NCBI RefSeq assembly: GCF_029839275.1
Contig: NZ_JAOCAH010000010.1
Location: 1 to 64,000 of the forward strand
Reading direction: 5' to 3'
Source of the DNA: Pseudomonas sp. GD03944
GTDB taxonomy: Bacteria; Pseudomonadota; Gammaproteobacteria; Pseudomonadales; Pseudomonadaceae
Length of the DNA stretch: 64,000 nucleotides
The number at the start of each line of letters is the position of its first letter. Positions within the stretch are counted from its first letter, which is position 1. The notes below the pieces were generated by a model that was not told where the DNA came from, searched no databases, and worked only from the letters and a program-made list of their open reading frames with translations. The translations under genes and the position numbers were made by a program. This document shows, piece after piece, positions 42,852-52,406 of the stretch.

Positions 42852-42928
42852 TGGCGCACTCGGCGGGATTCGAACCCACGACCCCTGCCTTCGGAGGGCA
42901 GTACTCTATCCAGCTGAGCTACGAGTGC
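42852..42928 (-). tRNA. tRNA-Arg (anticodon CCG)
   Basis: On the minus strand a 77-base cloverleaf folds: acceptor GCACTCG / CGAGTGC, T8-A9, D stem GCTC / GAGT, anticodon stem CTGCC / GGCAG with loop CTCCGAA (anticodon CCG, reading CGG), T loop TTCGAAT, discriminator G and an encoded CCA. A clear terminator follows. No integrase or duplicated 3' end is seen, so there is no sign of use as an attachment site within this window. Confidence 0.95.
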
Positions 42929-42929
42929 G

Positions 42930-43274
42930 TTGCGGGGCGCAATCATACGCATCTCGCTGGTGCGCGTCCATGCTGCCAGCTTGTTCGTGATTTCACACGA
43001 AAGGATGACGCAACCGGGCCGGTGATCAGAAAAATGTCAGTCAAACGGCTGTTTCGTTAATTTTTTCGAACGGAGTATTGCCCTTTACCCCTCGCGACCC
43101 TAGGATTCGTTTGAGATTTCAAACGCTCGCCCCGCCGTGCTTCGGAACTCAGGGCAAATTGTCCCGCTCGTAGTACTGACAGGCGTCGCGCACGCCAGAC
43201 CATGACCATTCCCAAGCCCTTCGGTGGCTGATGACAACTGTCCGACGCCTGGGTGTCGGATCGAGGAGACTGCC
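42930..43274 (+). promoter_or_regulatory. Upstream region of gabD
   Basis: The 345 bases between the tRNA gene and gabD contain no gene I can support. An A+T-rich patch lies near 43,025-43,085 and an imperfect GTTTGAGATTTCAAAC palindrome at 43,108-43,123, a possible operator. GAGGAG precedes the gabD ATG. No sigma factor consensus is clear. Confidence 0.35.
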
Positions 43275-44723
43275 ATGCAATTGAAAGACACCCAGCTGTT
43301 CCGTCAGCAGGCGTATATCGACGGCACCTGGTTGGACGCCGACAGTGGCCAGACCATCAAGGTCAATAACCCGGCCACCGGCGAGATCCTCGGCAGCGTG
43401 CCGAAAATGGGCGCAGCAGAAACCCGCCGCGCCATCGAAGCGGCCGACCGTGCCCTGCCGGCCTGGCGTGCCCTGACCGCCAAGGAGCGCGCGAACAAGC
43501 TGCGCCGCTGGTTCGAACTGCTGATGGAAAACCAGGACGACCTCGGCCGCCTGATGACCCTGGAGCAGGGCAAGCCGCTGGCCGAAGCCAAGGGCGAGAT
43601 CGCCTACGCCGCGTCCTTTATCGAGTGGTTCGCCGAAGAAGCCAAGCGTGTGTACGGCGATGTGATCCCGGGCCACCAGCCGGACAAGCGCCTGATCGTG
43701 ATGAAGCAGCCGATCGGCGTGACCGCCGCGATCACCCCGTGGAACTTCCCGGCCGCGATGATCACCCGCAAGGCCGGCCCGGCCCTGGCCGCTGGCTGCA
43801 CCATGGTCATCAAGCCGGCCTCGCAGACCCCGTTCTCCGCCCTGGCGCTGGTCGAGCTGGCGCACCGTGCCGGCATCCCGAAAGGCGTGCTCAGCGTGGT
43901 GACCGGCAGCGCCGGTGAAGTGGGCGGTGAGCTGACCAGCAACCCGATCGTGCGCAAGCTGAGCTTCACCGGTTCCACCGAGATCGGCCGCCAGCTGATG
44001 GCTGAGTGCGCCAAGGACATCAAGAAGGTGTCGCTGGAGCTGGGCGGCAACGCGCCCTTTATCGTGTTCGACGACGCTGACCTGGATGCCGCCGTCGAAG
44101 GCGCGCTGATTTCCAAGTACCGCAACAACGGCCAGACCTGCGTCTGCGCCAACCGCATTTATGTGCAGGACGGCGTGTACGATGCCTTCGCCAAGAAGCT
44201 GGCTGACGCGGTCGCCAAGCTGAAGATTGGCAACGGCCTGGAAGAGGGCACCACCACCGGCCCGCTGATCGACGACAAGGCCGTGGCCAAGGTCCAGGAA
44301 CACATCGAAGACGCGCTGAGCAAGGGCGCCAAGCTGCTCACCGGCGGCAAGCCCCACGCGCTGGGCGGCAGCTTCTTCGAGCCGACCATTCTGGTCGACG
44401 TGCCGAAGACCGCTGCGGTGGCCAAGGAAGAAACCTTCGGCCCGCTGGCGCCGCTGTTCCGCTTCAAGGACGAGGCCGAAGTGATCGCCATGTCCAACGA
44501 CACCGAGTTCGGCCTGGCCTCCTACTTTTATGCCCGCGACCTGGGCCGCGTGTTCCGCGTGGCGGAAGCGCTGGAGTACGGCATGGTGGGCATCAACACC
44601 GGCCTGATTTCCAACGAAGTGGCGCCGTTCGGCGGCGTGAAGGCGTCGGGCCTGGGCCGTGAAGGCTCCAAGTACGGCATTGAGGATTATCTGGAGATCA
44701 AGTACCTCTGCCTGGGCATTTAA
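43275..44723 (+). CDS. gabD: NADP-dependent succinate-semialdehyde dehydrogenase
   Basis: A 482-residue aldehyde dehydrogenase that oxidises succinate semialdehyde to succinate, the last step of 4-aminobutyrate catabolism. The catalytic glutamate is in VSLELGGNAPF (near residue 255) and the nucleophile cysteine in NNGQTCVCANR (near 288). The N-terminus (MQLKDTQLFRQQAYIDGTWLDA) is characteristic of GabD. Gene pairing with gabT downstream confirms the role. Confidence 0.96.
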   Translation: MQLKDTQLFRQQAYIDGTWLDADSGQTIKVNNPATGEILGSVPKMGAAETRRAIEAADRALPAWRALTAKERANKLRRWFELLMENQDDLGRLMTLEQGKPLAEAKGEIAYAASFIEWFAEEAKRVYGDVIPGHQPDKRLIVMKQPIGVTAAITPWNFPAAMITRKAGPALAAGCTMVIKPASQTPFSALALVELAHRAGIPKGVLSVVTGSAGEVGGELTSNPIVRKLSFTGSTEIGRQLMAECAKDIKKVSLELGGNAPFIVFDDADLDAAVEGALISKYRNNGQTCVCANRIYVQDGVYDAFAKKLADAVAKLKIGNGLEEGTTTGPLIDDKAVAKVQEHIEDALSKGAKLLTGGKPHALGGSFFEPTILVDVPKTAAVAKEETFGPLAPLFRFKDEAEVIAMSNDTEFGLASYFYARDLGRVFRVAEALEYGMVGINTGLISNEVAPFGGVKASGLGREGSKYGIEDYLEIKYLCLGI

Positions 44724-44757
44724 CTAAGTCGCTACTGCGCTTCGGTGATGCTGCGTT

Positions 44758-44817
44758 GGCGGGCCCGGAAAAAATGCTCATTGGCAGGAGCCAACTCCGC
44801 TTTTTTCCGAACCCGCC
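44758..44817. repeat. Long imperfect hairpin between gabD and gabT
   Basis: GGCGGG...GGAAAAAA and TTTTTTCC...CCCGCC form the outer stem, with TTGG/CCAA inside. Flanks read GATGCTGCGTTGG and CCTTGCCTGACCTTCGCTCGCTACGCTC, typical of a repeated intergenic element in Pseudomonas. It may attenuate readthrough from gabD into gabT. Confidence 0.65.
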
Positions 44818-44992
44818 GCCTTGCCTGACCTTCGCTCGCTACGCTCCGCACAGGACGTAGTGAACAGGGGATGGCAGTAAATTTCCCTGTGGCCGGGAGG
44901 GCCGTAGCAGTCGATCATCGTATGCTGCTGCGGCGCTAACCCGGTCATTATCCTTGAACCACGCCGACCGATGAGCGGCGAATGAGGACGTC

Positions 44993-46273
44993 ATGAGCAA
45001 GACCAACGAATCCCTGATGCAACGCCGCACCGCTGCCGTTCCGCGCGGCGTGGGCCAGATCCACCCGATCTTCGCCGAGTCGGCGAAGAACTCCACCGTG
45101 ACGGACGTCGAAGGGCGCGAGTTCATCGATTTTGCCGGCGGTATTGCGGTGCTCAACACCGGCCACCTGCACCCGAAGGTGATCGCGGCGGTGCAGGAGC
45201 AGCTGGGCAAGCTGACCCACACCTGCTTCCAGGTGCTGGCGTACGAGCCCTATGTGGAGCTGTGCGAGAAGATCAACGCCAAGGTGCCGGGCGACTTCGA
45301 CAAGAAGACCCTGCTGGTGACCACCGGCTCGGAAGCGGTGGAAAACGCCGTGAAAATCGCCCGCGCCGCCACCGGCCGCGCCGGGGTGATCGCCTTCACC
45401 GGCGGCTACCACGGCCGCACCATGATGACCCTGGGCCTGACCGGCAAGGTGGTGCCGTACTCCGCCGGCATGGGCCTGATGCCGGGCGGCATCTTCCGCG
45501 CCCAGTACCCGTGCGAGCTGCATGGCGTGAGCGTGGATGACGCCATTGCCAGCATCGAACGCATCTTCAAGAACGACGCCGAGCCCAAGGACATCGCCGC
45601 CATCATCATCGAGCCGGTACAGGGCGAGGGTGGTTTCTACGTGGCGCCGAAGGCCTTCATGCAGCGCCTGCGTGCGCTGTGCGACCAACACGGCATCCTG
45701 CTGATCGCTGACGAAGTGCAGACCGGCGCCGGCCGTACCGGTACCTTCTTCGCCATGGAGCAGATGGGCGTGGTCGCTGACCTGACCACTTTCGCCAAGT
45801 CCATCGCCGGTGGTTTCCCGCTGGCCGGTGTGTGCGGCAAGGCCGAGTACATGGACGCCATCGCCCCGGGCGGCCTGGGCGGCACCTACGCCGGCAACCC
45901 GCTGTCCTGCGCCGCGGCCCTGGCGGTGATGGAGGTGTTCGAGGAAGAGCACCTGCTGGACCGTTGCAAGGCTGTCGGCGAGCGCCTGGTGACCGGCCTC
46001 AAGGCCATCCAGGCCAAGCACAAATCGATCGGTGATGTGCGTGCCCTGGGTGCGATGATCGCGGTCGAGGTGTTCCAGGGTGGCGATCACCACAAGCCGG
46101 ACGCCGCGTTGGTCGGCCAGGTGGTGGCCAAGGCCCGCGACAAGGGCCTGATCCTGCTGTCGTGCGGCACCTACGGCAACGTCCTGCGCGTGCTGGTGCC
46201 GATCACCGCCGAAGACGCCCTGCTCGACAAGGGCCTGGCGATCATCGCCGAGTGCTTCGACGAACTGGCCTGA
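44993..46273 (+). CDS. gabT: 4-aminobutyrate aminotransferase
   Basis: A 426-residue PLP-dependent class III aminotransferase converting 4-aminobutyrate and 2-oxoglutarate to succinate semialdehyde and glutamate. The PLP lysine is in TTFAKSIAGGFPLAG (near residue 268), preceded by the ADEVQTGAGRTG motif. The N-terminal MSKTNESLMQRRTAAVPRGVGQIHPIF is typical. TGAGGA precedes the ATG. It works with gabD and with the polyamine genes at 55.6-58.5 kb, which generate 4-aminobutyrate. Confidence 0.96.
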   Translation: MSKTNESLMQRRTAAVPRGVGQIHPIFAESAKNSTVTDVEGREFIDFAGGIAVLNTGHLHPKVIAAVQEQLGKLTHTCFQVLAYEPYVELCEKINAKVPGDFDKKTLLVTTGSEAVENAVKIARAATGRAGVIAFTGGYHGRTMMTLGLTGKVVPYSAGMGLMPGGIFRAQYPCELHGVSVDDAIASIERIFKNDAEPKDIAAIIIEPVQGEGGFYVAPKAFMQRLRALCDQHGILLIADEVQTGAGRTGTFFAMEQMGVVADLTTFAKSIAGGFPLAGVCGKAEYMDAIAPGGLGGTYAGNPLSCAAALAVMEVFEEEHLLDRCKAVGERLVTGLKAIQAKHKSIGDVRALGAMIAVEVFQGGDHHKPDAALVGQVVAKARDKGLILLSCGTYGNVLRVLVPITAEDALLDKGLAIIAECFDELA

Positions 46274-46286
46274 TTCCCAGCCGGAT

Positions 46287-46316
46287 AAAAAGACCCGCTT
46301 CGGCGGGTCTTTTTTT
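46287..46316 (+). terminator. Rho-independent terminator of gabT
   Basis: AAAAAGACCCGC-ttcg-GCGGGTCTTTTTTT, a stable stem with a UUCG-type loop and T tract, 13 bases after the gabT stop. Confidence 0.95.
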
Positions 46317-46360
46317 GCCTGTCATAACCCATCGGTGGTCTCGCGCTGGGCGCATGTGGT

Positions 46361-47181
46361 GGGTTACGGCGCATTCGGTTCATGCGGTGTTGCGCCGTGC
46401 GTGCTCGTGCGCCTAACCCACCCTACGGGTTTGGTGGGATGGCTTCGTAGGGTGGGTTAGGGGCGCATGGTGGGTCTGGGTGATAACCGCGCAATCGACG
46501 CGCCCCGTAACCCACCGTTGGCCATCGGGCCGGGGTGCGCTCTGGTGGGTTACGGCGCATCCGGTTTATGCGGTGTTGTGTCGTGCGTGCTCGTGCGCCT
46601 GACCCACCCTACGGCTCTGGTGGGAAGCATTCGTAGGGTGGGTTAGGGGCGCCTGGTGGTCTTGGGAGGTAACCGCGCAATCGATGCGCCCCGTAACCCA
46701 CCATGGGCCATTGGCTCGGAGTCCGCTCTGGTGGGTTACGGCGCATCCGGTTCATGTGGCGTTGCGTCGTGCGTGCTCGTGCGCCTAACCCACCCTACGG
46801 GTTTGGTGGGGCTTTCGTAGGGTGGGTTAGGGGCGCCTGGAGATACTGGATGGTAACCGCGCAATCGATGCGCCCCGTAACCCACCGTTGGCCATCGGGC
46901 CGGGGTGCGCTCTGGTGGGTTACGGCCCATCGGTTCGTGCGGCGTTGCGTCGTGCGTGGCTCATGCGCCTAACCCACCCTACGGGTTTGGTGGGGCTTTC
47001 GTAGGGTGGGTTAGGGGCGCATGGTGGGTCTGGATGATAACCGCGCAATCGGCGCGTCCCGTAACCCACCATTGGCCGTCGGGTCGGGCTGCGCCTTGGT
47101 GGGGTTACGGCGCATCCGGTTCGTGTGATGTTGCATCCTGCGTGGGCGTGCGCCTAACCCACCCTACGGGTTGGTGAGCTC
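46361..47181. repeat. Five-copy ~185-bp tandem hairpin repeat array
   Basis: GGGTTACGGC recurs at 46,361, 46,547, 46,733, 46,917 and about 47,102, giving unit lengths of 186, 186, 184 and 185 bp. Each unit holds two inverted motifs: GTGGGTTACGGCGCAT with ATGCGCCCCGTAACCCAC, and GCGCCTAACCCACCCTACG with CGTAGGGTGGGTTAGGGGC. Units differ by scattered substitutions. The last, partial unit runs into the GGDEF/EAL gene and supplies its stop codon. Short open frames across the array are periodic by-products, not genes. It lacks the spacer structure of a CRISPR. Confidence 0.9.
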
Positions 47182-50046
47182 GGCGGGGGTGGTGGCGTCG
47201 TCGGCCAGGCGTACCAGGGGTTGGGGGCGGTCGATGAAGTAGCCCTGGGCGTAGTCGATGCCCAGGTCGCGCAGGCAGTCGAGGGTGGTCTGGTGTTCGA
47301 CGAATTCGGCCACGGTCTGCAGGCCGAGCTGTTCGGCGATCTGCTGCATGGAGCGGACCATGGCCTGGTTGATCGGGTCGTTCTCGATACCGACGATGAA
47401 GCTGCCGTCGATCTTCAGGATGTCCAGCGGCAGGTGACGCAGGTACGCGTAAGAGGCGAAGCCGCTGCCGAAGTCGTCCAGCGCCACCTTGAGGCCTTGG
47501 TCGCGCAACTGGCTGATCCACTGCGACGACACGCCCAGCTCGCCCAGCGCCACCATCTCGGTGACTTCGATGCACAGCTTGTTGGCCGGTATCCGGTGGC
47601 GTTGCAGTTCGCTGTGCAGCAGGTGGTGGAACTCGGCATCCAGCAGCGAGCTGGCGCTGAGGTTGATGTTGACCTGGGCCAGCTGCCGCACATGCTCCGG
47701 GTTGTTGGCCAGCCACTGCAGCAGTTGCTGGATCACCCAGCGGTCGATAGCGCCGAGGAAGCCATAGCGCTCCGCCGCGCTGAGGAACTCGCCGGGGCTG
47801 ACCCACTTGCCGCTCTGCGGATCGTGGTAGCGCAGCAGCACTTCGTAGTGCAGGCCGTCGGCCGGCTTCTGCAGCGGCATCACCGGCTGGAAGAACAGTT
47901 CGAAATGCGCGTGGTCGATGGCTTCGCGCAGGCGGGTGATCCACTGCAGCTGGCGCTGGTGCTCGAGCAGGGCGCCGTCGCCGGGGTTGAACTGCTGCAC
48001 CCGATTGCGGCCCTGGTGTTTGGCTTGCTGGCTGGCGCTGTCGGCCCAGTTCAATGCGGTTTCCCAGTCGCTCACGCCGTCGCCCAGGGCCAGCAGGCCA
48101 ATGCTGGCGTACACCCGGAACGGCCGCCCCTGCCAGGTGAAGACGAATTGCTCGACGCAGGCGCGCAGGTGTTCGGCCTGCAGCATGCCGGCGGCGTCGT
48201 CGGCCTCGCGCAGCAGGATGGCGAATTCGTCGCCGCCGATGCGCGCCAGCTCGGCGTGCCGCGGCAGGTGGCTGAGCAGGTGGCCGGAGAGCTGACGCAG
48301 CAACTGGTCGCCGGCGGAGTGACCGCACAGGTCGTTGACGTGCTTGAACTGGTCCAGGTCCAGGCACAGCAGGTGGCTGAAGCGGCGCTTGCTGTTGCCG
48401 GTGAGGCTGTCCTGCAGCAGGCGCTCCAGCTCGCGGCGGTTGAGCAGGCCGGTCAGCGAATCGCGCGAGGCCAGCACTTGCAGGCGCTCTTCCAGGGCGC
48501 GCCGCTCGCTGAGGTCGACGACGATGCCTTCGATGCAGTCCTGGGCGATGCGCAGGTGCAGCGACAGGTAGATCCAGTGCGCCTGGCCCTGCTGGTCGAA
48601 GACCTGGCATTCCTGGCTCACCGCCGTCTGGCTGGGGCTCAGGCTGGCGGCCAGGGCCTGCCACTGGTCGTCGCCGAGCAGTTGCTGGATCGGCGTGCCG
48701 ACCAGCGCGTCCGGGCTTTCGCTGGCCTCCAGGAAGCGCGCCAGGCTCGGGTTGACCTCCAGCAGGGTGCCGGAGCGGGTGCAGCGGAAAATCCCTTCGC
48801 TGGCGCTGCGGAACAGTGCCTGGTACTGCTCCAGGTTGCCGATGGCCTGGGCCTGGCTGTGCAGCAGGGCGCGGCGCACCCGCTCCAGCTGTTTGTCGAG
48901 CAGGGCGCCGAACAGCAGCATGCTGATCGCCGGCAGGTAGGCGTGCAGGTAGTTGAAGCCCGGCGGCAGCGGGATGTAGCCGGCGCGGCTGAGCGGCACC
49001 AGTAGCATCAGCACCAGCGCGGTGCTCCAGCACAGCAGGTAGCCCAGGGCGTAGGGCCGCCGCTGGTAGAGGCCGAGCAGGGCGAAGCTCAGCTGCACCA
49101 GGCCGGTCAGCAGGATCAGCACGTTGAGGGTGCGGTAGGCATTGGCGCTGCCCTCCACGGCGCTCCAGCCGCAAACCAGCACCACCAGCACGAACAGCCC
49201 GTTGCGCAGGTGCCGCAGGCGGCCCAGGCGCAGCTTCAGGGCGCTGGTGAGGAACAGCGTGCTGAAGATCAGCATCACCGGCGTCGACAGGTTGGTCATC
49301 AGGCTGGTGAAGCCGGGCCAGTCCGGCACCAGCATGGCGTTGATGCCGTGCAGCGAGGCGTTGTACACCGCCACACCGAATACGGTGATGCAGTAGTAGG
49401 CCAGTTGCGGCTCGCGCAGGGTGCTGTACTTGACCAGGTAGAACAGCGCGATGCCCAGCAGGGCGCCGATCAGCAGGCCGCTCTGCAGCCAGCTGCGGGC
49501 GATCAGCAGGTTGCTCTGCTCGGCGCTGACCAGGTGCATCGGCAGGCTGATCGAGGAGCCGCTCTGCACCCGTATCAGCAGGGTCTGCGGGCCCTGGCCG
49601 AGGCGGGGCAGGGCCAGCATCAGCTGCGGGTAGGGTTCGCCGCGCTGCAGGAAGGGCCGGTCATCGCCGCTGTAGAGCGCAGCCACGAAGTGTTCGCGGT
49701 CGTACAGCCAGACTTCCACGTCATCCAGGAAGGGGTGGGCGATCAGCAGGTTCAGGCGTTGCAGGGCGGGGGCTTCGAGGTTCAGCGCCGCCCACCAGAC
49801 GCTGGTGGAATAGCCCATGCTGGGCGGGCCGCCGCTCGGTACGCCCTCGGCGCGGATGCGGGTGAGGGCTTCAAGGGGCGTCAGCAGGCCTTGCGGGTCT
49901 TCCAGCAGCAGGGCTTCGCGGATGGCGACCGGTGTCTGCAGCTGTTCGGCGCTCAGGTGCAGCGTCGGCAGGGCAGCGGCCAGCCCCTGCGGCAGCCAGA
50001 GGGCGGCGAGCAGGCCGAGCACGAAATGTCGTAGCAGCTGAGTCAT
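47164..50046 (-). CDS. Membrane-bound GGDEF-EAL protein with 7TMR-DISM sensor and PAS domain
   Basis: About 960 residues: a signal peptide, a periplasmic 7TMR-DISM extracellular domain (~35-180), seven membrane segments (~190-390), a PAS domain (~405-515), GGDEF (~525-690, with an intact GGDEF motif near 605) and EAL (~700-945). The inhibitory RxxD site before GGDEF reads RHAE. The EAL signature is EVL (YEVLLRY), but the acidic and other catalytic positions look kept (NINLSA, EVTE, DDFGSG, KIDGSF). It may therefore make or degrade cyclic di-GMP. ATG 50,046 is used; ATG 50,064 would add six residues. The C-terminus ends in repeat DNA. Confidence 0.9.
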   Translation of the reverse strand: MTQLLRHFVLGLLAALWLPQGLAAALPTLHLSAEQLQTPVAIREALLLEDPQGLLTPLEALTRIRAEGVPSGGPPSMGYSTSVWWAALNLEAPALQRLNLLIAHPFLDDVEVWLYDREHFVAALYSGDDRPFLQRGEPYPQLMLALPRLGQGPQTLLIRVQSGSSISLPMHLVSAEQSNLLIARSWLQSGLLIGALLGIALFYLVKYSTLREPQLAYYCITVFGVAVYNASLHGINAMLVPDWPGFTSLMTNLSTPVMLIFSTLFLTSALKLRLGRLRHLRNGLFVLVVLVCGWSAVEGSANAYRTLNVLILLTGLVQLSFALLGLYQRRPYALGYLLCWSTALVLMLLVPLSRAGYIPLPPGFNYLHAYLPAISMLLFGALLDKQLERVRRALLHSQAQAIGNLEQYQALFRSASEGIFRCTRSGTLLEVNPSLARFLEASESPDALVGTPIQQLLGDDQWQALAASLSPSQTAVSQECQVFDQQGQAHWIYLSLHLRIAQDCIEGIVVDLSERRALEERLQVLASRDSLTGLLNRRELERLLQDSLTGNSKRRFSHLLCLDLDQFKHVNDLCGHSAGDQLLRQLSGHLLSHLPRHAELARIGGDEFAILLREADDAAGMLQAEHLRACVEQFVFTWQGRPFRVYASIGLLALGDGVSDWETALNWADSASQQAKHQGRNRVQQFNPGDGALLEHQRQLQWITRLREAIDHAHFELFFQPVMPLQKPADGLHYEVLLRYHDPQSGKWVSPGEFLSAAERYGFLGAIDRWVIQQLLQWLANNPEHVRQLAQVNINLSASSLLDAEFHHLLHSELQRHRIPANKLCIEVTEMVALGELGVSSQWISQLRDQGLKVALDDFGSGFASYAYLRHLPLDILKIDGSFIVGIENDPINQAMVRSMQQIAEQLGLQTVAEFVEHQTTLDCLRDLGIDYAQGYFIDRPQPLVRLADDATTPAELTNP

Positions 50047-50237
50047 CCTGGCGCCCAAATCCATACTGCGATGGCGCCAGGCCCTGTCTTTCCGGGGCTC
50101 CGGGGACGGACTGGCGCCCCTGCAGTCTAGCCGAACGCGACAGTCGTGATTGCGCTGGCGGTCTCACTCGGCAGCAGTCGTCATTGGCCGATCGTCCGCT
50201 TGCGCCGCCCGCCGCCCTGGAGTAAGGCCCGGCGAGC

Positions 50238-51293
50238 TCAGGCGTTCGACTGTTGGGCCAGGGGGCTGACCTGTTCGCGCTGCGTCCAGCGGTTGGCCCG
50301 GGCGAAGGTGCCGAAGTCGTTGAAGCGCACGCCGTGTTCGCGCATCACCCGGTGGGCGAAGGGCACGGTCAGTTGGCGGATGTAGAACGGCTCCTTGACC
50401 ACGAAATGGTGAATCGCATGGCTGCTGCCGAAGTTGAAGCAGAACGCCTGCAGCGGCCACAGCCACCAGGGGTTGAGGACCTGGGTCTGCTGGATCACGT
50501 TGCCCGGCTCGACATCGCCGTAGTAATGCATGTTCGAGCTGATGAAGTGCAGGCAGAAGGTGCGCAGCACGTTGGGGCCGACCAGTACCACCACGGCGAT
50601 GTTCACCGCGTTCATCACGCTCAGGGTGGTGGCCGACCAGTCGATGGGCGCGCCGGCCAAGCTGGCTAGGCCGTCGATGGCATGAAAGCCCAGAAACACG
50701 TACCAGGTGCCCCAGTTCAACAGGCCCAGCGGCGCATAGACCTTCAGCGTGCGGCTGACGATCATCCAGCGGTGCTGAGCGGTCTTGGCGCGCAGGAAGC
50801 GGATGAACGAGGACATCATGTTGTCGCCGACCATCAGCAGGCGGGCGATGCCCCAGGGCTCGCCATTAGTGATGGCGCGCTCCTCCAGATCCTGTTCTGT
50901 GCCGGAGAGCTTGTGGTGGTTGAGGTGCAGGTGGCGGCGCACCCAGGGGTTGATGGTGCTCGGCCGGGCCAGCCAGACCAGGCCCATCATCAGGTTGTGC
51001 GGCACCGGTTGTTTGCGAAAGTACATGGAGTGGATCAGGTCGTGCTCCAGCTCGTGGGTCAGCGAGGCGAAGAACGCGTTGAGCAGCAGGCAGGCCCACC
51101 AGGCCAGGTGCCCGCCGAGGTACAGCGCCGCCGAGCCGATCATGCCGGCCAGGGCGAAGGCCAGGATACCGGCGCCGAGGGCGTCCTGGTGCTTGAGCAG
51201 CGGGAAGCGCTGGCGCAGCTCGACGCCATGGGCCATCACCTGTTCGCGAATGATTGCGGCACGTTGCTGGGCACTTGCAGGGGAATGGGACAT
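50238..51293 (-). CDS. Membrane fatty acid desaturase family protein
   Basis: A 351-residue integral membrane di-iron enzyme family member. The three histidine boxes are present: HELEHD (near residue 78), HLHLNHH (near 120) and HAIHH (near 298). Hydrophobic pairs lie near residues 40-80 and 175-230. The exact substrate and the position desaturated or hydroxylated cannot be read from sequence. It is divergent from an AraC-type regulator with 99 bp between starts, so that regulator is the likely controller. Confidence 0.85.
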   Translation of the reverse strand: MSHSPASAQQRAAIIREQVMAHGVELRQRFPLLKHQDALGAGILAFALAGMIGSAALYLGGHLAWWACLLLNAFFASLTHELEHDLIHSMYFRKQPVPHNLMMGLVWLARPSTINPWVRRHLHLNHHKLSGTEQDLEERAITNGEPWGIARLLMVGDNMMSSFIRFLRAKTAQHRWMIVSRTLKVYAPLGLLNWGTWYVFLGFHAIDGLASLAGAPIDWSATTLSVMNAVNIAVVVLVGPNVLRTFCLHFISSNMHYYGDVEPGNVIQQTQVLNPWWLWPLQAFCFNFGSSHAIHHFVVKEPFYIRQLTVPFAHRVMREHGVRFNDFGTFARANRWTQREQVSPLAQQSNA

Positions 51294-51392
51294 GCCTACA
51301 TCCTCTTGTTGACTGTGCGGCCACTGTGCCGCCAGGCTCGAACGAGCGCCTGACCCTGAACGCCAACCTGTTGACCGGACCCGCCAATCTGC

Positions 51393-52406
51393 ATGACTGA
51401 CGAACCCACGACCCTGGCCAGCTGGACCCGCGCCCTGCGCAAGCAGCTGGATGCGCTGGGCCTGGACAGCACGGCGTTGTGCCAGGCGGCCGGGCTCGAC
51501 CCCAGCCAGCTGGACGACCCCAACGGGCGCTGCCCGCTGTCGCGCACCACGCGCTTGTGGCAACTGGCGGTCGAAGCCAGCGGCGATCCGGCGCTGGGCC
51601 TGAAGACCTCGCAGTTCGTCAGCCCCACCACCTTCCATGCCTTGGGCTACGCCCTGCTCGCCAGCAGCAGCCTGCGCGAGATGTTCGAGCGCATCGTGCG
51701 CTACCACCGGGTGGTCAGCGATGCCCTGGAGCTGGTGCTGCACGAAACGCCCCAGGCCTACGAATTCCGCTTTCGCGTGCCGCCCGGCAGCCCGGCGCCG
51801 GCCCCCGAGGCGCTGGATGCCTTCGCCGCGATCTACGTGCGCAGTTGCCGCAATCGCCTGGGGCGTGATTTCGCGCCGCTGGCGGTGCACCTGCAACGCC
51901 CCGAACCGGCCGACCCACAGCCCTGGCAAGCGGTGTTCCGCGCCCCGGTGCACTTCGGCGCCGAGGACAACCTGCTGCGTTTTTCCCGCACGGCCTTCGA
52001 GCAGCGCCTGGACGACGGCAACCCGGAGCTGGCCGAGCACAACGAGCGTGCCCTGGAGCGCAGTCTCGAGCGTCTACAACCGGCAACCTGGAGCAGCCGC
52101 GTGCGGGCCTGCCTGGCGGCGCAGCTGCCGGACGGCGAGCCGTCGGCCGAGCGTGTCGCCCAGACCCTGCACCTGAGCCTGCGCAGCCTGCAGCGGCACC
52201 TGGCCGATGAGGGCACGGGGTACGAAAGCCTGCTCAGCGAGACCCGCCACAGCCTCGCGGTGCAGCACATGCGGGACCCGCGTTGCAGCATCAGTGAAAT
52301 TGCCTACCTGCTGGGGTTCGCCGACACCAGCAGTTTCAGTCGCGCATTCAAACGCTGGACCGGGCAGGCGCCCAGCCAGTACCGGGAAGGACTCGAACGC
52401 CCATGA
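51393..52406 (+). CDS. AraC-family regulator (OruR/ArgR-like, arabinose-binding-type N-domain)
   Basis: A 337-residue regulator. The N-terminal ~190 residues resemble the ligand-binding domain of AraC-type regulators such as OruR. The C-terminal two helix-turn-helix motifs (about residues 245-330) include LHLSLRSLQRHLADEGTGYESLL and ISEIAYLLGFADTSSFSRAFKRWTGQAPSQYR. It is divergent from the desaturase and overlaps the downstream oxidoreductase by 4 bp, suggesting regulation of both. Confidence 0.88.
   Translation: MTDEPTTLASWTRALRKQLDALGLDSTALCQAAGLDPSQLDDPNGRCPLSRTTRLWQLAVEASGDPALGLKTSQFVSPTTFHALGYALLASSSLREMFERIVRYHRVVSDALELVLHETPQAYEFRFRVPPGSPAPAPEALDAFAAIYVRSCRNRLGRDFAPLAVHLQRPEPADPQPWQAVFRAPVHFGAEDNLLRFSRTAFEQRLDDGNPELAEHNERALERSLERLQPATWSSRVRACLAAQLPDGEPSAERVAQTLHLSLRSLQRHLADEGTGYESLLSETRHSLAVQHMRDPRCSISEIAYLLGFADTSSFSRAFKRWTGQAPSQYREGLERP

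Noticed and set aside
42852..42928. tRNA-Arg as an attachment site for an island including the flagellar locus
   Set aside because: No integrase, no duplicated tRNA 3' end, and the flagellar locus ends 5 kb away with ordinary genes between.
46703..47177. Short open frames of 64-90 codons inside the tandem array
   Set aside because: They repeat with the array period and carry no ribosome sites, so they are by-products of the repeat.
46361..47181. CRISPR array
   Set aside because: The whole ~185-bp unit repeats; there are no short conserved repeats with unique spacers and no cas genes.
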